A stretch of DNA of 64,000 nt from Desulfovibrio sp. JC010 (GTDB lineage: Bacteria; Desulfobacterota; Desulfovibrionia; Desulfovibrionales; Desulfovibrionaceae). The translations under genes were made by a program, and so were the position numbers. The stretch spans positions 239,984-303,983 of the forward strand of contig NZ_VOIQ01000003.1 of NCBI RefSeq assembly GCF_010470675.1, written 5' to 3'. Every line of letters starts with the position of its first letter. Position 1 is the stretch's first letter. The notes below the pieces were generated by a model. That model ran no database searches. It was given only the letters and a program-made list of their open reading frames with translations, and had not been told where the DNA came from. Positions 8,304 through 17,213 of the stretch are shown piece after piece.

Positions 8304-9190
8304 TGGAATATTATCTCCAACTCATAATCAACGGCCTCGTGGTAGGTTCCATCTACAGTCTGGTGGCCCTTGGTTTTGTAATTATTTTCAAGGCCACCAA
8401 GGTGGTCAACTTCGCACAGGGCGAAATGGTCATGGCCGGAGCGTACATCTGTTTCGCGCTCACCGTGCAGTACCAGCTGCCTTTCCTGCTTTCATTTCTG
8501 ATCACACTGGTTTTCTCTCTCGTACTGGGAATACTGGTGGAGCGGATGGTGCTCAGGCCGCTCATCGGGGAGCCGATCATTTCGGTGGTCATGGTCACCA
8601 TCGGTCTTTCGTCCATACTCAAGTCGCTGGTGCAGGTCTTCTGGGGAACGCAGATCAGGGTTTTCCCGCCAATCCTGCCGCAGGAGCCGATTATGGTTTT
8701 CGGGCTGCCCATTGCCCCGGTCTACATCGCGGCTTCTGTGCTCTGCCTGCTGCTCTTCGCGGTATTCTCCCTGTTCTTCAAGTATTCATCGCTGGGCATT
8801 GCCATGCGGGCCACCGCTTTTGACCAGCAGGCCGCCCAGTCCATGGGTATCGGCATCAAGAACATCTTCGCCCTGTCGTGGTGTATCGCGGCGGTGGTTT
8901 CCTCCATCGGCGGAATCATTCTCGGCAACATCAACGGCATCAACTCCCAGCTTGGGCATCTCGGTTTGAAAGTCTTCCCGGCGGTTATTCTGGGCGGACT
9001 TGACTCTCTGCTCGGAGCGGCTCTGGGCGGGCTCATCATCGGTGTGCTGGAGAATCTCAGCGAAGGACTTGCCCGCGATCTGTTGAATCTCGGCGGATTT
9101 AAGGAAGTTGCATCCTTTGTGGTGCTGGTCATCATCCTCATGGTCAAGCCTTACGGGCTGTTCGGCACCAAAGAAATCGAGAGAGTGTAA
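8303..9190 (+). CDS. livH: LivH-type ABC transporter permease
   Basis: 295 residues with about eight hydrophobic helices. The start INGLVVGSIYSLVALGFVIIFKATKVVNFAQGE is the canonical LivH opening, and GLKVFPAVILGGLDSLLGAALGGLIIGVLE is the conserved C-terminal permease segment. The ATG overlaps the stop of the acyl-CoA synthetase. It forms the inner-membrane channel with LivM. Confidence 0.92.
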   Translation: MEYYLQLIINGLVVGSIYSLVALGFVIIFKATKVVNFAQGEMVMAGAYICFALTVQYQLPFLLSFLITLVFSLVLGILVERMVLRPLIGEPIISVVMVTIGLSSILKSLVQVFWGTQIRVFPPILPQEPIMVFGLPIAPVYIAASVLCLLLFAVFSLFFKYSSLGIAMRATAFDQQAAQSMGIGIKNIFALSWCIAAVVSSIGGIILGNINGINSQLGHLGLKVFPAVILGGLDSLLGAALGGLIIGVLENLSEGLARDLLNLGGFKEVASFVVLVIILMVKPYGLFGTKEIERV

Positions 9191-9191
9191 C

Positions 9192-10235
9192 ATGCAGAAA
9201 TGCGGACTGTTTTTTACAACTTACAATAGTGAAGACCAGCTTTTCCCGTCCACGTTCCAGAAAACGTGTCTCGGGCTGTTCATGGCGGCCATGCTGGCCG
9301 CGCCCTGCGTGCTGGATTTCTACTACATATCGGTAATGAACCTGATCATGATCGCGGTTATCGGCGCAGTGTCCTTGAACCTGCTCACCGGGGTCTGCGG
9401 GCAGATGTCTCTGGGACATGGAGCCTTTGTGGGAGTAGGGGCCTACGGTTGCGCGGTTCTGGCTTCCAAAGGGCTTCCCTTTCTGCTTTGCCTGCTTGGG
9501 GGCGGGGCAATGGCTGCAATTGCCGGGATGATCTTTGGTATCCCTTCGCTGCGACTGAAGGGGATTTATCTTGCCATCTCAACACTGGCAGCACAGCTTA
9601 TTCTGGAATACGTGTTCCTGCATTGGACATCCTTCACCGGAGGAGCCAACGGCATGCCTGTTGATTCACCGGAAATCTTCGGCTTCATGTTCGATTCTGA
9701 CGAGAAGATGTTTTATCTCATTTTCGCTATCACCACTGTCTGCGTGCTCGGCGTATCAAACATTGTGCGTTCCCGTTCGGGCCGCGCTTTTGTCGCTATC
9801 CGCGATTTCTACCAGTCGGCGGAGAACGTGGGGGTGAATCTTTTCCAGTATAAGCTGCAGGCTTTTGCCACCAGTTCATTCATGGCCGGTCTCGCCGGTG
9901 GACTCTGGGCTTACTACACCATGTACATTACCCCGGAGCAGTTCTCCATCGGGCTGTCCATCAGTTATCTGGCCATGATCATCATCGGCGGCATGGGCTC
10001 GGTGCTCGGTTCCATCTTCGGTGCAATATTCATCACCCTGCTGCCCGAAGTTCTTAATACCGCCACCTCTTTGCTGGCAACCGTTGCACCGGAAGCAAGT
10101 GCCATGGCTGCACCGCTAAAGGAAGGTGTCTTCGGACTGACTCTCGTGCTTTTCCTGATCTTCGAACCGGAAGGGCTGGTGCGTAAGTGGAAACTGATCA
10201 AGGCTTACTGGAAGCTTTATCCTTTTGCTTATTAA
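9192..10235 (+). CDS. livM: LivM-type ABC transporter permease
   Basis: 347 residues from ATG 9192, directly after the livH stop; the frame extends to 9108, but that part lies within livH. Multiple membrane helices are present. The LivM motifs LLTGVCGQMSLGHGAFVGVGAYGCA, GIPSLRLKGIYLAISTLA and AMIIIGGMGSVLGSIFGAIF are clear. It is the second permease of the LIV-type importer and shares the transcript with livH. A longer-than-usual cytoplasmic N-terminus (about 35 residues before the first helix) is present. Confidence 0.9.
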   Translation: MQKCGLFFTTYNSEDQLFPSTFQKTCLGLFMAAMLAAPCVLDFYYISVMNLIMIAVIGAVSLNLLTGVCGQMSLGHGAFVGVGAYGCAVLASKGLPFLLCLLGGGAMAAIAGMIFGIPSLRLKGIYLAISTLAAQLILEYVFLHWTSFTGGANGMPVDSPEIFGFMFDSDEKMFYLIFAITTVCVLGVSNIVRSRSGRAFVAIRDFYQSAENVGVNLFQYKLQAFATSSFMAGLAGGLWAYYTMYITPEQFSIGLSISYLAMIIIGGMGSVLGSIFGAIFITLLPEVLNTATSLLATVAPEASAMAAPLKEGVFGLTLVLFLIFEPEGLVRKWKLIKAYWKLYPFAY

Positions 10236-10293
10236 ACAAAAACGTGCAGGCAGCACTTTAAAATAATCCGTCATTTTTAGAGGAGAGAGAACA

Positions 10294-11457
10294 ATGATTA
10301 AAAGAATTTTGACCGTAACGGTTATCATGGCAACCCTGCTGACAGGTTCAACAGCCTTTGCAACCCTGAAAGTCGGTGTACTGTCCGACCTTACCGGACC
10401 TACTTCAAGTGTAGGTGTTCCTTACGCTCAGGGCGTTACGGACTGCATTGCATATGTCAATGCCAATGGCGGTGTTAACGGAGAAGAGATCAAACTCATT
10501 CAGGTGGACTACGCCTATAATGTGCAACAGGCTCTTTCTGCGTATAAGCGTTTTAAATCTCAAGGTATTGTTGCTCTGCAGGGTTGGGGGACAGGGGATA
10601 CCGAAGCTCTGGTGCGTTTTGTTTCCCGTGACCGCATTCCTGTTTTTTCAGCTTCCTACTCTGCACATTTCATGGACCCGAAAAAAGCTCCTTACAACTT
10701 TACCATCGCGCCCGATTACTCAACTCAGGGGCGTGCCGGATTGAAATACATCAAAGATAACTGGAAGGAATCCCGGGCCCCGAAACTGGCTTTTGTCTAC
10801 CCGGACAAGCCCTACGGTCTCGTTCCCCTCAAGGCCATGAAGGAATATGCAAAAGAGTTGGGTTTTGAAATCACCGGCGACGAAGTTCTCGGCCTGAAAG
10901 CCATGGATGCAACTCCGCAGCTGCTGGCCCTCAAGAAACAGAATCCCGATTTCGTCTGGGTCGGCGGAACCACTCCTTCCACCGCAGTGCTGATGAAAGA
11001 CGCCAAGAAGCTCGGCTTTGGCGGCAAATTCCTGGTCAACATCTGGGGTAATGATGAAAATCTTGCCAAGATGGCCGGACCCGCCTGCGAGGGCAACTTC
11101 GGCATGCAGGCTGCAGCGGTTTACGGACAGGACGTTTCGGGCATGAAAGTCATCGAAGAGCAGACTAAAGGCCAGCCTCAGATGACCCATTATCTGCGTG
11201 GCTTCGTGTCCACTCTGGTTATGGTGGAAGGCATGAAGAAGGCCGCCGCGAACGGCAAGGTTACCGGTAAATCCATCAAGGAAGCACTGGAAACCATGCG
11301 CGATTACGATCCCATGGGACTGGCTCCGGCAATCAGCTACTTTCCGGATGACCACCGCCCGAGCATGGCTGTTAACGTCTGTACCGTAAAAGACGGTAAA
11401 CTCGAATTCCTCGAAACAGTCTCCCTGCCCCGCGACGACAAATGGCTGGGTAAATAG
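10294..11457 (+). CDS. livJ: LivJ-type periplasmic substrate-binding protein
   Basis: 387 residues, with AGGAGAGAG before ATG 10294. A signal peptide (MIKRILTVTVIMATLLTGSTAFA) is followed by the type-I periplasmic-binding fold of the Leu/Ile/Val-binding family (LKVGVLSDLTGPTSSVGVPYAQGV, LVRFVSRDRIPVFSASYSA, YPDKPYG). Many homologues in operons with CoA ligases are annotated for aromatic or short-chain acids. The ligand cannot be read from the sequence. A 58-base gap from livM allows separate translation at the high level usual for binding proteins. Confidence 0.9.
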   Translation: MIKRILTVTVIMATLLTGSTAFATLKVGVLSDLTGPTSSVGVPYAQGVTDCIAYVNANGGVNGEEIKLIQVDYAYNVQQALSAYKRFKSQGIVALQGWGTGDTEALVRFVSRDRIPVFSASYSAHFMDPKKAPYNFTIAPDYSTQGRAGLKYIKDNWKESRAPKLAFVYPDKPYGLVPLKAMKEYAKELGFEITGDEVLGLKAMDATPQLLALKKQNPDFVWVGGTTPSTAVLMKDAKKLGFGGKFLVNIWGNDENLAKMAGPACEGNFGMQAAAVYGQDVSGMKVIEEQTKGQPQMTHYLRGFVSTLVMVEGMKKAAANGKVTGKSIKEALETMRDYDPMGLAPAISYFPDDHRPSMAVNVCTVKDGKLEFLETVSLPRDDKWLGK

Positions 11458-11486
11458 GCTTCTATTCACTCTAAAAGGATTTATTT

Positions 11487-12284
11487 ATGAGTCTGCTGAA
11501 CGTTCAAAACCTCGAAGTCGTCTACAACGACGTGGTGCTGGTGCTCAAAGGTTTGAGCCTTAATGTGGAGAAAGGCTCCATCACCACCCTGCTGGGCGCA
11601 AACGGAGCCGGGAAATCCACAACACTGAAAGCCATCTCCGGTCTGCTGGAGGGCGAGGACGGTAAAGCCACTTCCGGTACCATTCTTTATGACGACAAGC
11701 CGGTAAACATCCAGAGCCCGGAAAAGATGGTCCGCAAGGGCATCTTTCAGGTTATGGAAGGGCGGCGTATTTTTGAAGATCTAAACGTGGAAGAGAATCT
11801 GCGTTGCGGAGCGTATACCCAGCCGAGCAAGTATTTCTCAAGGAATCTTGAAAAGGTGTATACGTATTTTCCAAGGCTTAAAGAGCGTCGTTCCCAGTTG
11901 GCGGGCTATATGTCCGGCGGAGAGCAGCAGATGCTCGCCATCGGGCGTGCGGTGATGGCCAATCCGAAGCTGCTTTTGCTCGATGAACCTTCATTAGGTT
12001 TAGCCCCTTTGCTGGTGGAAGAAATCTTCGACATCGTCAAGAAGATCAACAAGCAGGAAGGGGTGACCGTGCTGCTGGTGGAGCAGAATGCCCGCATGGC
12101 TCTTTCACTGGCGGATTACGGATATATCATGGAGAACGGCCGCATTGTCATGGACGGCAAGGGCGAAGAGTTGCTGCACAACCCTGATGTACAGGAATTT
12201 TATCTCGGCCTGTCCCATGGCGGTGAAAAGCGAAGTTATCGTGACGTAAAACACTACCGCCGCCGCAAACGCTGGCTGGGATAA
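11487..12284 (+). CDS. livF: LivF-type ABC transporter ATPase
   Basis: 265 residues. Walker A is GANGAGKST, the signature is MSGGEQQMLAIGRA, Walker B is LLLLDEPSLGLAP and the switch is VLLVEQNARMAL; the VMEGRRIFEDLNVEENL segment is diagnostic for LivF. A C-terminal basic tail (about 20 residues rich in Arg/Lys/Tyr) extends beyond the usual end. It completes the five-part importer, with an AAGGAT ribosome site 29 bases after livJ. A hairpin repeat follows the stop within 16 bases and probably reduces read-through into the PaaK-like gene. Confidence 0.92.
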   Translation: MSLLNVQNLEVVYNDVVLVLKGLSLNVEKGSITTLLGANGAGKSTTLKAISGLLEGEDGKATSGTILYDDKPVNIQSPEKMVRKGIFQVMEGRRIFEDLNVEENLRCGAYTQPSKYFSRNLEKVYTYFPRLKERRSQLAGYMSGGEQQMLAIGRAVMANPKLLLLDEPSLGLAPLLVEEIFDIVKKINKQEGVTVLLVEQNARMALSLADYGYIMENGRIVMDGKGEELLHNPDVQEFYLGLSHGGEKRSYRDVKHYRRRKRWLG

Positions 12285-12285
12285 G

Positions 12286-12362
12286 AATGCCTCCGGCGGC
12301 TTAAACCCTTTTGGGAAAAGGGTTTAAGAATCCCAAAACTTTTTATCGGGGCTTCGCCGTTT
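12286..12362 (+). repeat. GC-rich intergenic hairpin repeat, copy 1 (terminator-like)
   Basis: The order of parts is GCCTCCGGCGGC, then a perfect dyad CTTAAACCC...GGGTTTAAG at 12300-12328, then AATCCCAAAACTTTTTA and a GGGGCTTCGCCGTTTG tail. The same ordered parts recur near 55045-55130 and 57566-57777. The hairpin followed by T-rich sequence should act as a Rho-independent terminator or attenuator between livF and the PaaK-like gene. Confidence 0.75.
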
Positions 12363-12415
12363 GTTTCGAAACATTTTGCGATGATTAATCTGATTAATTA
12401 CTTTTATGAGGTGAG

Positions 12416-13675
12416 ATGGTGGATAGATCTAACGGACTATTTAACGACTACGAAAAGGATACTCCTGAAGCTCGGTCAGAAAGGCAGCTGACTAAAATTA
12501 AAGCCGTTATCGAAAAAGCGGCGGAATCTTCACAGGAATTCAAATCGCGCATGGAAGAAGCCGGAATATCTGCTGCTGATATTACCGACCTTGAATCTTT
12601 CAGTAAAATTCCGGTCCTGCGCAAGAAGGACCTGATTTCCCTGCAGCAGGAAAAGGGACTGGATTGGCTGCTCACCGCTAAACCCGGTGAATTGAGCAGG
12701 ATCTACCAGTCCCCCGGTCCCATCTTCGATCCCGAAGGTCGTGAAGCCGACTACTGGGGCTGGACCGAAGGTTTCTACGCCGCAGGTTTCCGTGAAGGAG
12801 ATCTGGTACAGATGACTTTCAGCTATCATCTGACTCCGGCGGGTTTGATGCTTGAGCAGCCTTTGCGCGAAATAGGCTGCGCTGTGGTCCCTGCGGGACC
12901 GGGCAATACCCCGGTACAGATGCAGCTTATGACCAGCCTGCCCGTTACCGGATTTGTGGGCATGACCAGTTATCTGAAAGTTATTGCCGAGAAGGCGCAG
13001 GCTGATGGTCTTGACCTGAAAAAGGATTTTAATCTGGATGTGGCTTTTGTGGCAGCGGAAATCCTGCCCGAATCCCTGCGCAGCGAAGTGGAAGATGCCT
13101 TCGGCATGAAGGTCCGTCAGGGGTACGGAACCGCTGATCTGGGCTGCATAGCTTATGAGTGCCTTGAGCTGGGCGGCATGCATGTTTCCAGCCGCTGCTA
13201 TGTGGAAATCTGCGATCCCAAGACCGGGGAACCTTTGCCCATGGGCGAAATAGGTGAAGTGGTTGTCACTCCATATACCCTTTCCTATCCGCTGGTCAGG
13301 TTTGCCACCGGAGACCTTTCGCGCATGGTGGACGAGCCTTGCGGGTGCGGGCGTACCGCGCCGAAACTGGCGGGAATTCTCGGCCGCGCCGATGATACCG
13401 CCAAGGTCAAAGGGCAGTTTGTGTACCCGTCACAGGTCGCTGAAGTTATCCGTGAATTTCCGGCCATTGCCAAACACCAGATCGTGGTCAGCAACGAGGG
13501 CGGCAAGGATAAATTGACGCTCAAGATGGTCCTTGAAGGTCAGCTGGACGAGAAAGCGTTCATCCCCGCTTTTCAGGACAAAATCAAGCTGCGTCCGGTC
13601 ATGGAAATCCTTGCAGACAATAATGCCATCAAAGATGACGCCGCCCCCCTTGTGGATGAGCGCACTTACGAGTAA
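12416..13675 (+). CDS. paaK: Phenylacetate-CoA ligase (PaaK)-like AMP-forming ligase
   Basis: 419 residues with a GAGGTGAG ribosome site. It has the compact PaaK architecture: KIPVLRKKDLISLQ near the start, TPVQMQLMTSLPVTGFVGMTSYL, the YGTADLGCIAYE core and the TGDLSRM hinge. RTAPKLAGILGRADDTAKVKGQFVYPSQV leads into the C-terminal domain. The family activates arylacetates or related acids to CoA esters. It follows the LIV operon after a terminator-like repeat and is the second ligase of the locus, so the two may handle different acids or a substrate and an intermediate. True phenylacetate activity is not established. Confidence 0.82.
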   Translation: MVDRSNGLFNDYEKDTPEARSERQLTKIKAVIEKAAESSQEFKSRMEEAGISAADITDLESFSKIPVLRKKDLISLQQEKGLDWLLTAKPGELSRIYQSPGPIFDPEGREADYWGWTEGFYAAGFREGDLVQMTFSYHLTPAGLMLEQPLREIGCAVVPAGPGNTPVQMQLMTSLPVTGFVGMTSYLKVIAEKAQADGLDLKKDFNLDVAFVAAEILPESLRSEVEDAFGMKVRQGYGTADLGCIAYECLELGGMHVSSRCYVEICDPKTGEPLPMGEIGEVVVTPYTLSYPLVRFATGDLSRMVDEPCGCGRTAPKLAGILGRADDTAKVKGQFVYPSQVAEVIREFPAIAKHQIVVSNEGGKDKLTLKMVLEGQLDEKAFIPAFQDKIKLRPVMEILADNNAIKDDAAPLVDERTYE

Positions 13676-13706
13676 CTTCTGATAAAACTACAGCAATATT
13701 TTGTTG

Positions 13707-13755
13707 GACCGGTCGGGAAACAGTTTGTTTGAACTCCTCTGTTTTCCGGCTGGTC
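13707..13755 (+). terminator. RNA hairpin downstream of the PaaK-like gene
   Basis: Arms at 13707-13723 and 13739-13755 pair over 17 positions. The three non-Watson-Crick positions are all G-U wobbles, so the structure is stable as RNA but imperfect as DNA. It follows the ligase stop by 31 bases. No clear T-run follows, so it may be a 3' mRNA stabiliser or an attenuator rather than a classical terminator. Confidence 0.5.
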
Positions 13756-13775
13756 TGACAATTCCTGAAATTTAT

Positions 13776-13789
13776 AACTTCCGGAAGTT
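13776..13789. promoter_or_regulatory. 14-base perfect palindrome upstream of response regulator gene
   Basis: AACTTCCGGAAGTT is a perfect dyad 63 bases before the start of the sigma-54 response regulator gene. A protein-binding site is plausible, but no second copy was noticed and the bound factor is unknown. Confidence 0.35.
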
Positions 13790-13851
13790 GTCCGGAATCT
13801 GAATTTCGCTCCTTGCTTTTTTAACCGGAAGACAGCTGGTGAAGTCGCAGT

Positions 13852-15279
13852 ATGAGTAAAACCGCATTCCCCAAGAATCCTGTACTCCTTGTTGATGACG
13901 AGGAAACATGGACCCGATCCTTCTCCCTTGCCCTCAAGTCTGCGGGCATAAACAATATCCTGTGCTGTAACGACAGCCGCGAAGTGGAAGCCATCCTTGA
14001 AACCACCGAGGTGGAAGTCATTGCCGCAGATCTCGCCATGCCCCATGTCAGCGGTGAGGATTTGATCCGGCTGGTAACCTCAAAGCATGCCGATATCCCC
14101 ATTCTGGTCATTACCGGCATGAGTCAGGTGGAAACAGCGGTCCAATGCGTAAAACTGGGGGCCTTTGATTTCTTTGTCAAAACCTATGATAAAAGCTCTC
14201 TGGTCTCAGGTATCCGGCATGCCATCCAGATTCGTGAGCTGAAGCGGGAAAACACCACCCTGCGTTCCCGTTTCTTTGATGACCGACTTGAACGTCCCGA
14301 AATTTTTGAGAATATCGTTACTGCGAATTCGGCTATGCGCTCCATCTTTAAATACATCGAGGCCATTGCCGAATCATCACAACCGGTGCTCATTACCGGG
14401 GAATCCGGGGTGGGCAAGGAGCTTATTGCCGGAGCCATTCACCGGGCCAGCGGGCGATCCGGCGAGTTTGTTCCGGTCAACGTGGCCGGACTTGATGACA
14501 ATATTTTTGCCGACACTCTCTTCGGACACAAGAAGGGGGCTTTCACCGGAGCGGACAAGGCCCGTCCGGGGCTGGTTGTCAATGCCGGGGGAGGAACCCT
14601 TTTTCTCGATGAAATAGGGGATCTGGCCCATGGTTCACAGTTGAAACTGCTCCGTCTGGTTCAGGAGCGCGAATACATGGCTATCGGTTCGGACCTGACC
14701 CGCAAGACCGATGCCCGCATAATCGCCGCCACCAATATCGATCCTGAAGAGTTGAACAAAAGCGGCAGATTCCGCAGCGATCTTTACTACAGACTCAAGG
14801 CCCACCATGTGCACATACCGCCGCTGCGTGACCGCAAGGAAGATCTTCCGTTGCTGGTCGATTATTTCCTGAGTCAGGCTTGCGAAAGTGAGGGCCGGGC
14901 CAAGCCTGAAGTTCCGGGAGAACTCAGCGGTCTGCTCATGGGATATGATTTTCCGGGAAATGTTCGGGAACTTCAATTCATGGTTATGGACGCCGTCAGT
15001 TGTACTGAGGGTACAGTCCTGAACAGCGAGCGGCTGCAGAACCATATAGGAAAGGGTGCACCGGTATGTCTGGAAGCAGGCCCGACCGTTGCAGGCAGTC
15101 AAAAGGTGGCCTTCGGCACGGAGCTTCCGACCCTCAAGGAAGTAAGTGAAGAGCTGACCTTGGAGGCTATGCGTCGTGCAGAAAACAATCAGGTGGAAGC
15201 GGCCCGGAGCCTTGGAATATCACGACAGGCTTTGAATAAGAGACTTAACAATATGAAGCGGGATAACAGCGACAGCTGA
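13852..15279 (+). CDS. Sigma-54-dependent response regulator (NtrC type)
   Basis: 475 residues in three parts. A receiver domain (1-120) has the acidic pair VDDEE and phospho-acceptor Asp near residue 60 in AADLAMPHVSG. The AAA+ domain (about 165-395) has Walker A GESGVGKE, an intact GAFTGA loop for contacting sigma-54 and Walker B GGGTLFLDEIGD. A Fis-type helix-turn-helix ends the protein (EAARSLGISRQALNKRL). It should activate sigma-54 promoters when phosphorylated by the kinase 10 bases downstream. The ribosome site is weak. It is a close paralogue of the regulator at 60461. The target is unknown; the LIV operon and the exported-protein operon are the nearest candidates. Confidence 0.93.
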   Translation: MSKTAFPKNPVLLVDDEETWTRSFSLALKSAGINNILCCNDSREVEAILETTEVEVIAADLAMPHVSGEDLIRLVTSKHADIPILVITGMSQVETAVQCVKLGAFDFFVKTYDKSSLVSGIRHAIQIRELKRENTTLRSRFFDDRLERPEIFENIVTANSAMRSIFKYIEAIAESSQPVLITGESGVGKELIAGAIHRASGRSGEFVPVNVAGLDDNIFADTLFGHKKGAFTGADKARPGLVVNAGGGTLFLDEIGDLAHGSQLKLLRLVQEREYMAIGSDLTRKTDARIIAATNIDPEELNKSGRFRSDLYYRLKAHHVHIPPLRDRKEDLPLLVDYFLSQACESEGRAKPEVPGELSGLLMGYDFPGNVRELQFMVMDAVSCTEGTVLNSERLQNHIGKGAPVCLEAGPTVAGSQKVAFGTELPTLKEVSEELTLEAMRRAENNQVEAARSLGISRQALNKRLNNMKRDNSDS

Positions 15280-15289
15280 CGGATTCAGT

Positions 15290-16891
15290 ATGGGTTTTGA
15301 AACAAAGAGATTACATAAGCGAGTCAGCGCGCTTGCGGAACAGAATAACCGTTTGCGCAAAGAAATTAAACAATTGCGGGCACTCATCGATGCTCCCCGC
15401 AATCTGATGCAGTTTTCTTTTGATTCCGAATATCGTTACATCACCTATAATCAGGCCCATTTTGAATTTATAAAACACAGTTGGGGCGTGAGCATTTGTC
15501 CCGGAATGAATATTCTGGATATTTTTTCCAGCGATCAGGATCGCGAATCCGCACGGAATCATTTCGACCGCGTTTTAGGCGGTGAGTCATATATTCTGAA
15601 AAGGGAATATAAACCCCGCAAAGGTGAAACCCGTTTCTATGAAAATACCTATGTTCCGGTTTTTGAAAACGGGGTGATCGTTGCCGGATCAGTGGCAGCC
15701 CATGACATTACCGAATGGAGCGAAATTGAAGAGGAGGGCCGTAAGTACCGGGCGATATTCGACAAGGCTCTCGAAGGTATTTTCCGCTCTACGGCAAAAG
15801 GAAGATTCATAGAGGCCAATCAGGAGATGGCCCGAATTCTGGGGTATAAGAGCCCGGAAGAACTTATGGAATCCATTACCGATATCAGCAAACAGCTGTA
15901 CTGCGATCCGGTTGAACGGGATACGGTCATGGCTATCCTGCGCGATCAGGAACTGGTCAAGGATTTCGAGACCCGCATGTTCCGCAAGGACGGCACATCC
16001 ATCTGGGTTGAATTCAATGCCCGCTGCGAAAAGGACGATGACGGACACACTCTTTATGTGGAAGGCAAGCTCACCGATATTTCAACACGAAAGGAAAATG
16101 ACCGCCGTCGCCGGCAGATGGTGCAGGCTGAGAAAATGGCATCGCTCGGCGTTCTGGTGGCCGGGGTGGCCCACGAAATCAACAACCCCAACAGCTACCT
16201 GACTTTGAATCTTCCCACATTGCGCGATGTATGGAACGATGCGCAGGAGATTCTTGACGAATACAGCGATGAACATGGTGACTTTGTTCTTGGAGGGCTG
16301 GAATATTCCGAACTGCGCGAGCAGTTTCCTTATCTGCTCGGTGAAATGATTGAAGGGGCGGGACGTATTAAGGACATAGTCTCCCAGCTTAAGGATTATT
16401 CAAGGCAGGACAGTGAAGATGCCCGCGAGTTTGTGGAACTCAATAATGTCGTACGCGGAGCTTTGACCTTTGTGCGGCATAAGATCAAAAAAACTGTTCG
16501 TCATTTTGAACTTACGCTGCCGGAAAAGAGTCCGGTGGTGGAAGGTAACCAGCAGCGGCTTATTCAGGTGTTGATGAATCTCATAGTAAACAGTTGTGAG
16601 GCAATGCCTGCGGAGGACAGCCATTTATCAGTCTCAGTCAGTACCAGTCAGGGAGAGAAGCAAAAAGCGCGGGCCATGATCATTGTAAAAGATAACGGTC
16701 ACGGCATCCCGCAGGAAAACCTGCGCCATATCGAAGACCCTTTTTTTACCACCAAGCGTGACAGTGGCGGAACCGGGCTTGGTCTTTCCATTTCTTCAAG
16801 CATTGTCAAAATGAATAACGGCAAACTTGAGTTTTTATCACCGCCTGAGGGCGGTACTGTTGCGGTCATCTCTCTGCCGCTTTATAAATGA
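15290..16891 (+). CDS. Cytosolic PAS-domain sensor histidine kinase
   Basis: 533 residues with no membrane segment. A short N-terminal coiled coil (LHKRVSALAEQNNRLRKEIKQL) precedes a PAS region (about 45-145) and a second PAS (about 150-265, with IFDKALEGIFRSTAKGRFIEANQEMARILGY). The H-box LGVLVAGVAHEINNPNS carries His near 295. The ATPase domain has DNGHGIP and GGTGLGLSIS. Cytosolic PAS kinases sense internal signals such as redox state or metabolites. It forms a pair with the preceding regulator, and its H-box region is nearly the same as that of the PocR kinase at 58581. Confidence 0.92.
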   Translation: MGFETKRLHKRVSALAEQNNRLRKEIKQLRALIDAPRNLMQFSFDSEYRYITYNQAHFEFIKHSWGVSICPGMNILDIFSSDQDRESARNHFDRVLGGESYILKREYKPRKGETRFYENTYVPVFENGVIVAGSVAAHDITEWSEIEEEGRKYRAIFDKALEGIFRSTAKGRFIEANQEMARILGYKSPEELMESITDISKQLYCDPVERDTVMAILRDQELVKDFETRMFRKDGTSIWVEFNARCEKDDDGHTLYVEGKLTDISTRKENDRRRRQMVQAEKMASLGVLVAGVAHEINNPNSYLTLNLPTLRDVWNDAQEILDEYSDEHGDFVLGGLEYSELREQFPYLLGEMIEGAGRIKDIVSQLKDYSRQDSEDAREFVELNNVVRGALTFVRHKIKKTVRHFELTLPEKSPVVEGNQQRLIQVLMNLIVNSCEAMPAEDSHLSVSVSTSQGEKQKARAMIIVKDNGHGIPQENLRHIEDPFFTTKRDSGGTGLGLSISSSIVKMNNGKLEFLSPPEGGTVAVISLPLYK

Positions 16892-17213
16892 AAGATTTCT
16901 CCTATGAGATGCAGTCCAATATTTTTAATTTTCGGTTTAAGCGTCGTCCATTATTGTGGTTGTTTGGTCAGATTTGTATGCGTGATTATCCTGGTTGCGT
17001 GTTTCAAAGAGGTTCAGCTTGTTGCCTTATACTAGACATTTTGCTCTCTGTATGATCTATAAATAAACATTAAAAAACATAAGAATGGCATTAATGAAAG
17101 AGCGTCTCTTAGCCTGCCTTCAGGGTAAAGGGGGGGCTTCTCGCTGTTCTTACCTCTAGGTGGAAGCGCTACAACCAACGATTTTAACAAGCTGTCCTTT
17201 AATGGAGTCCTCC
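16892..17213 (+). other. 322-base intergenic region / leader of the exported-protein operon
   Basis: No gene is present. It has an AT-rich first part (16892-17100) and a more structured last 110 bases with a G7 run at 17130-17136 and a GGTAA (17124-17128)/TTACC (17150-17154) pairing. The first base-paired ATG (17202) and the chosen start (17214) lie in an ATGGAG/CTCCAT dyad that could partly hide the start. No sigma-54 GG-N10-GC pair with correct spacing was found. A structured 5' leader is possible but unproven. Confidence 0.4.

Noticed and set aside
16985..17035. Possible GG/GC sigma-54 pair before the exported-protein operon
   Set aside because: Spacing between the two elements is 11, not 10 bases, and the flanking consensus is absent.
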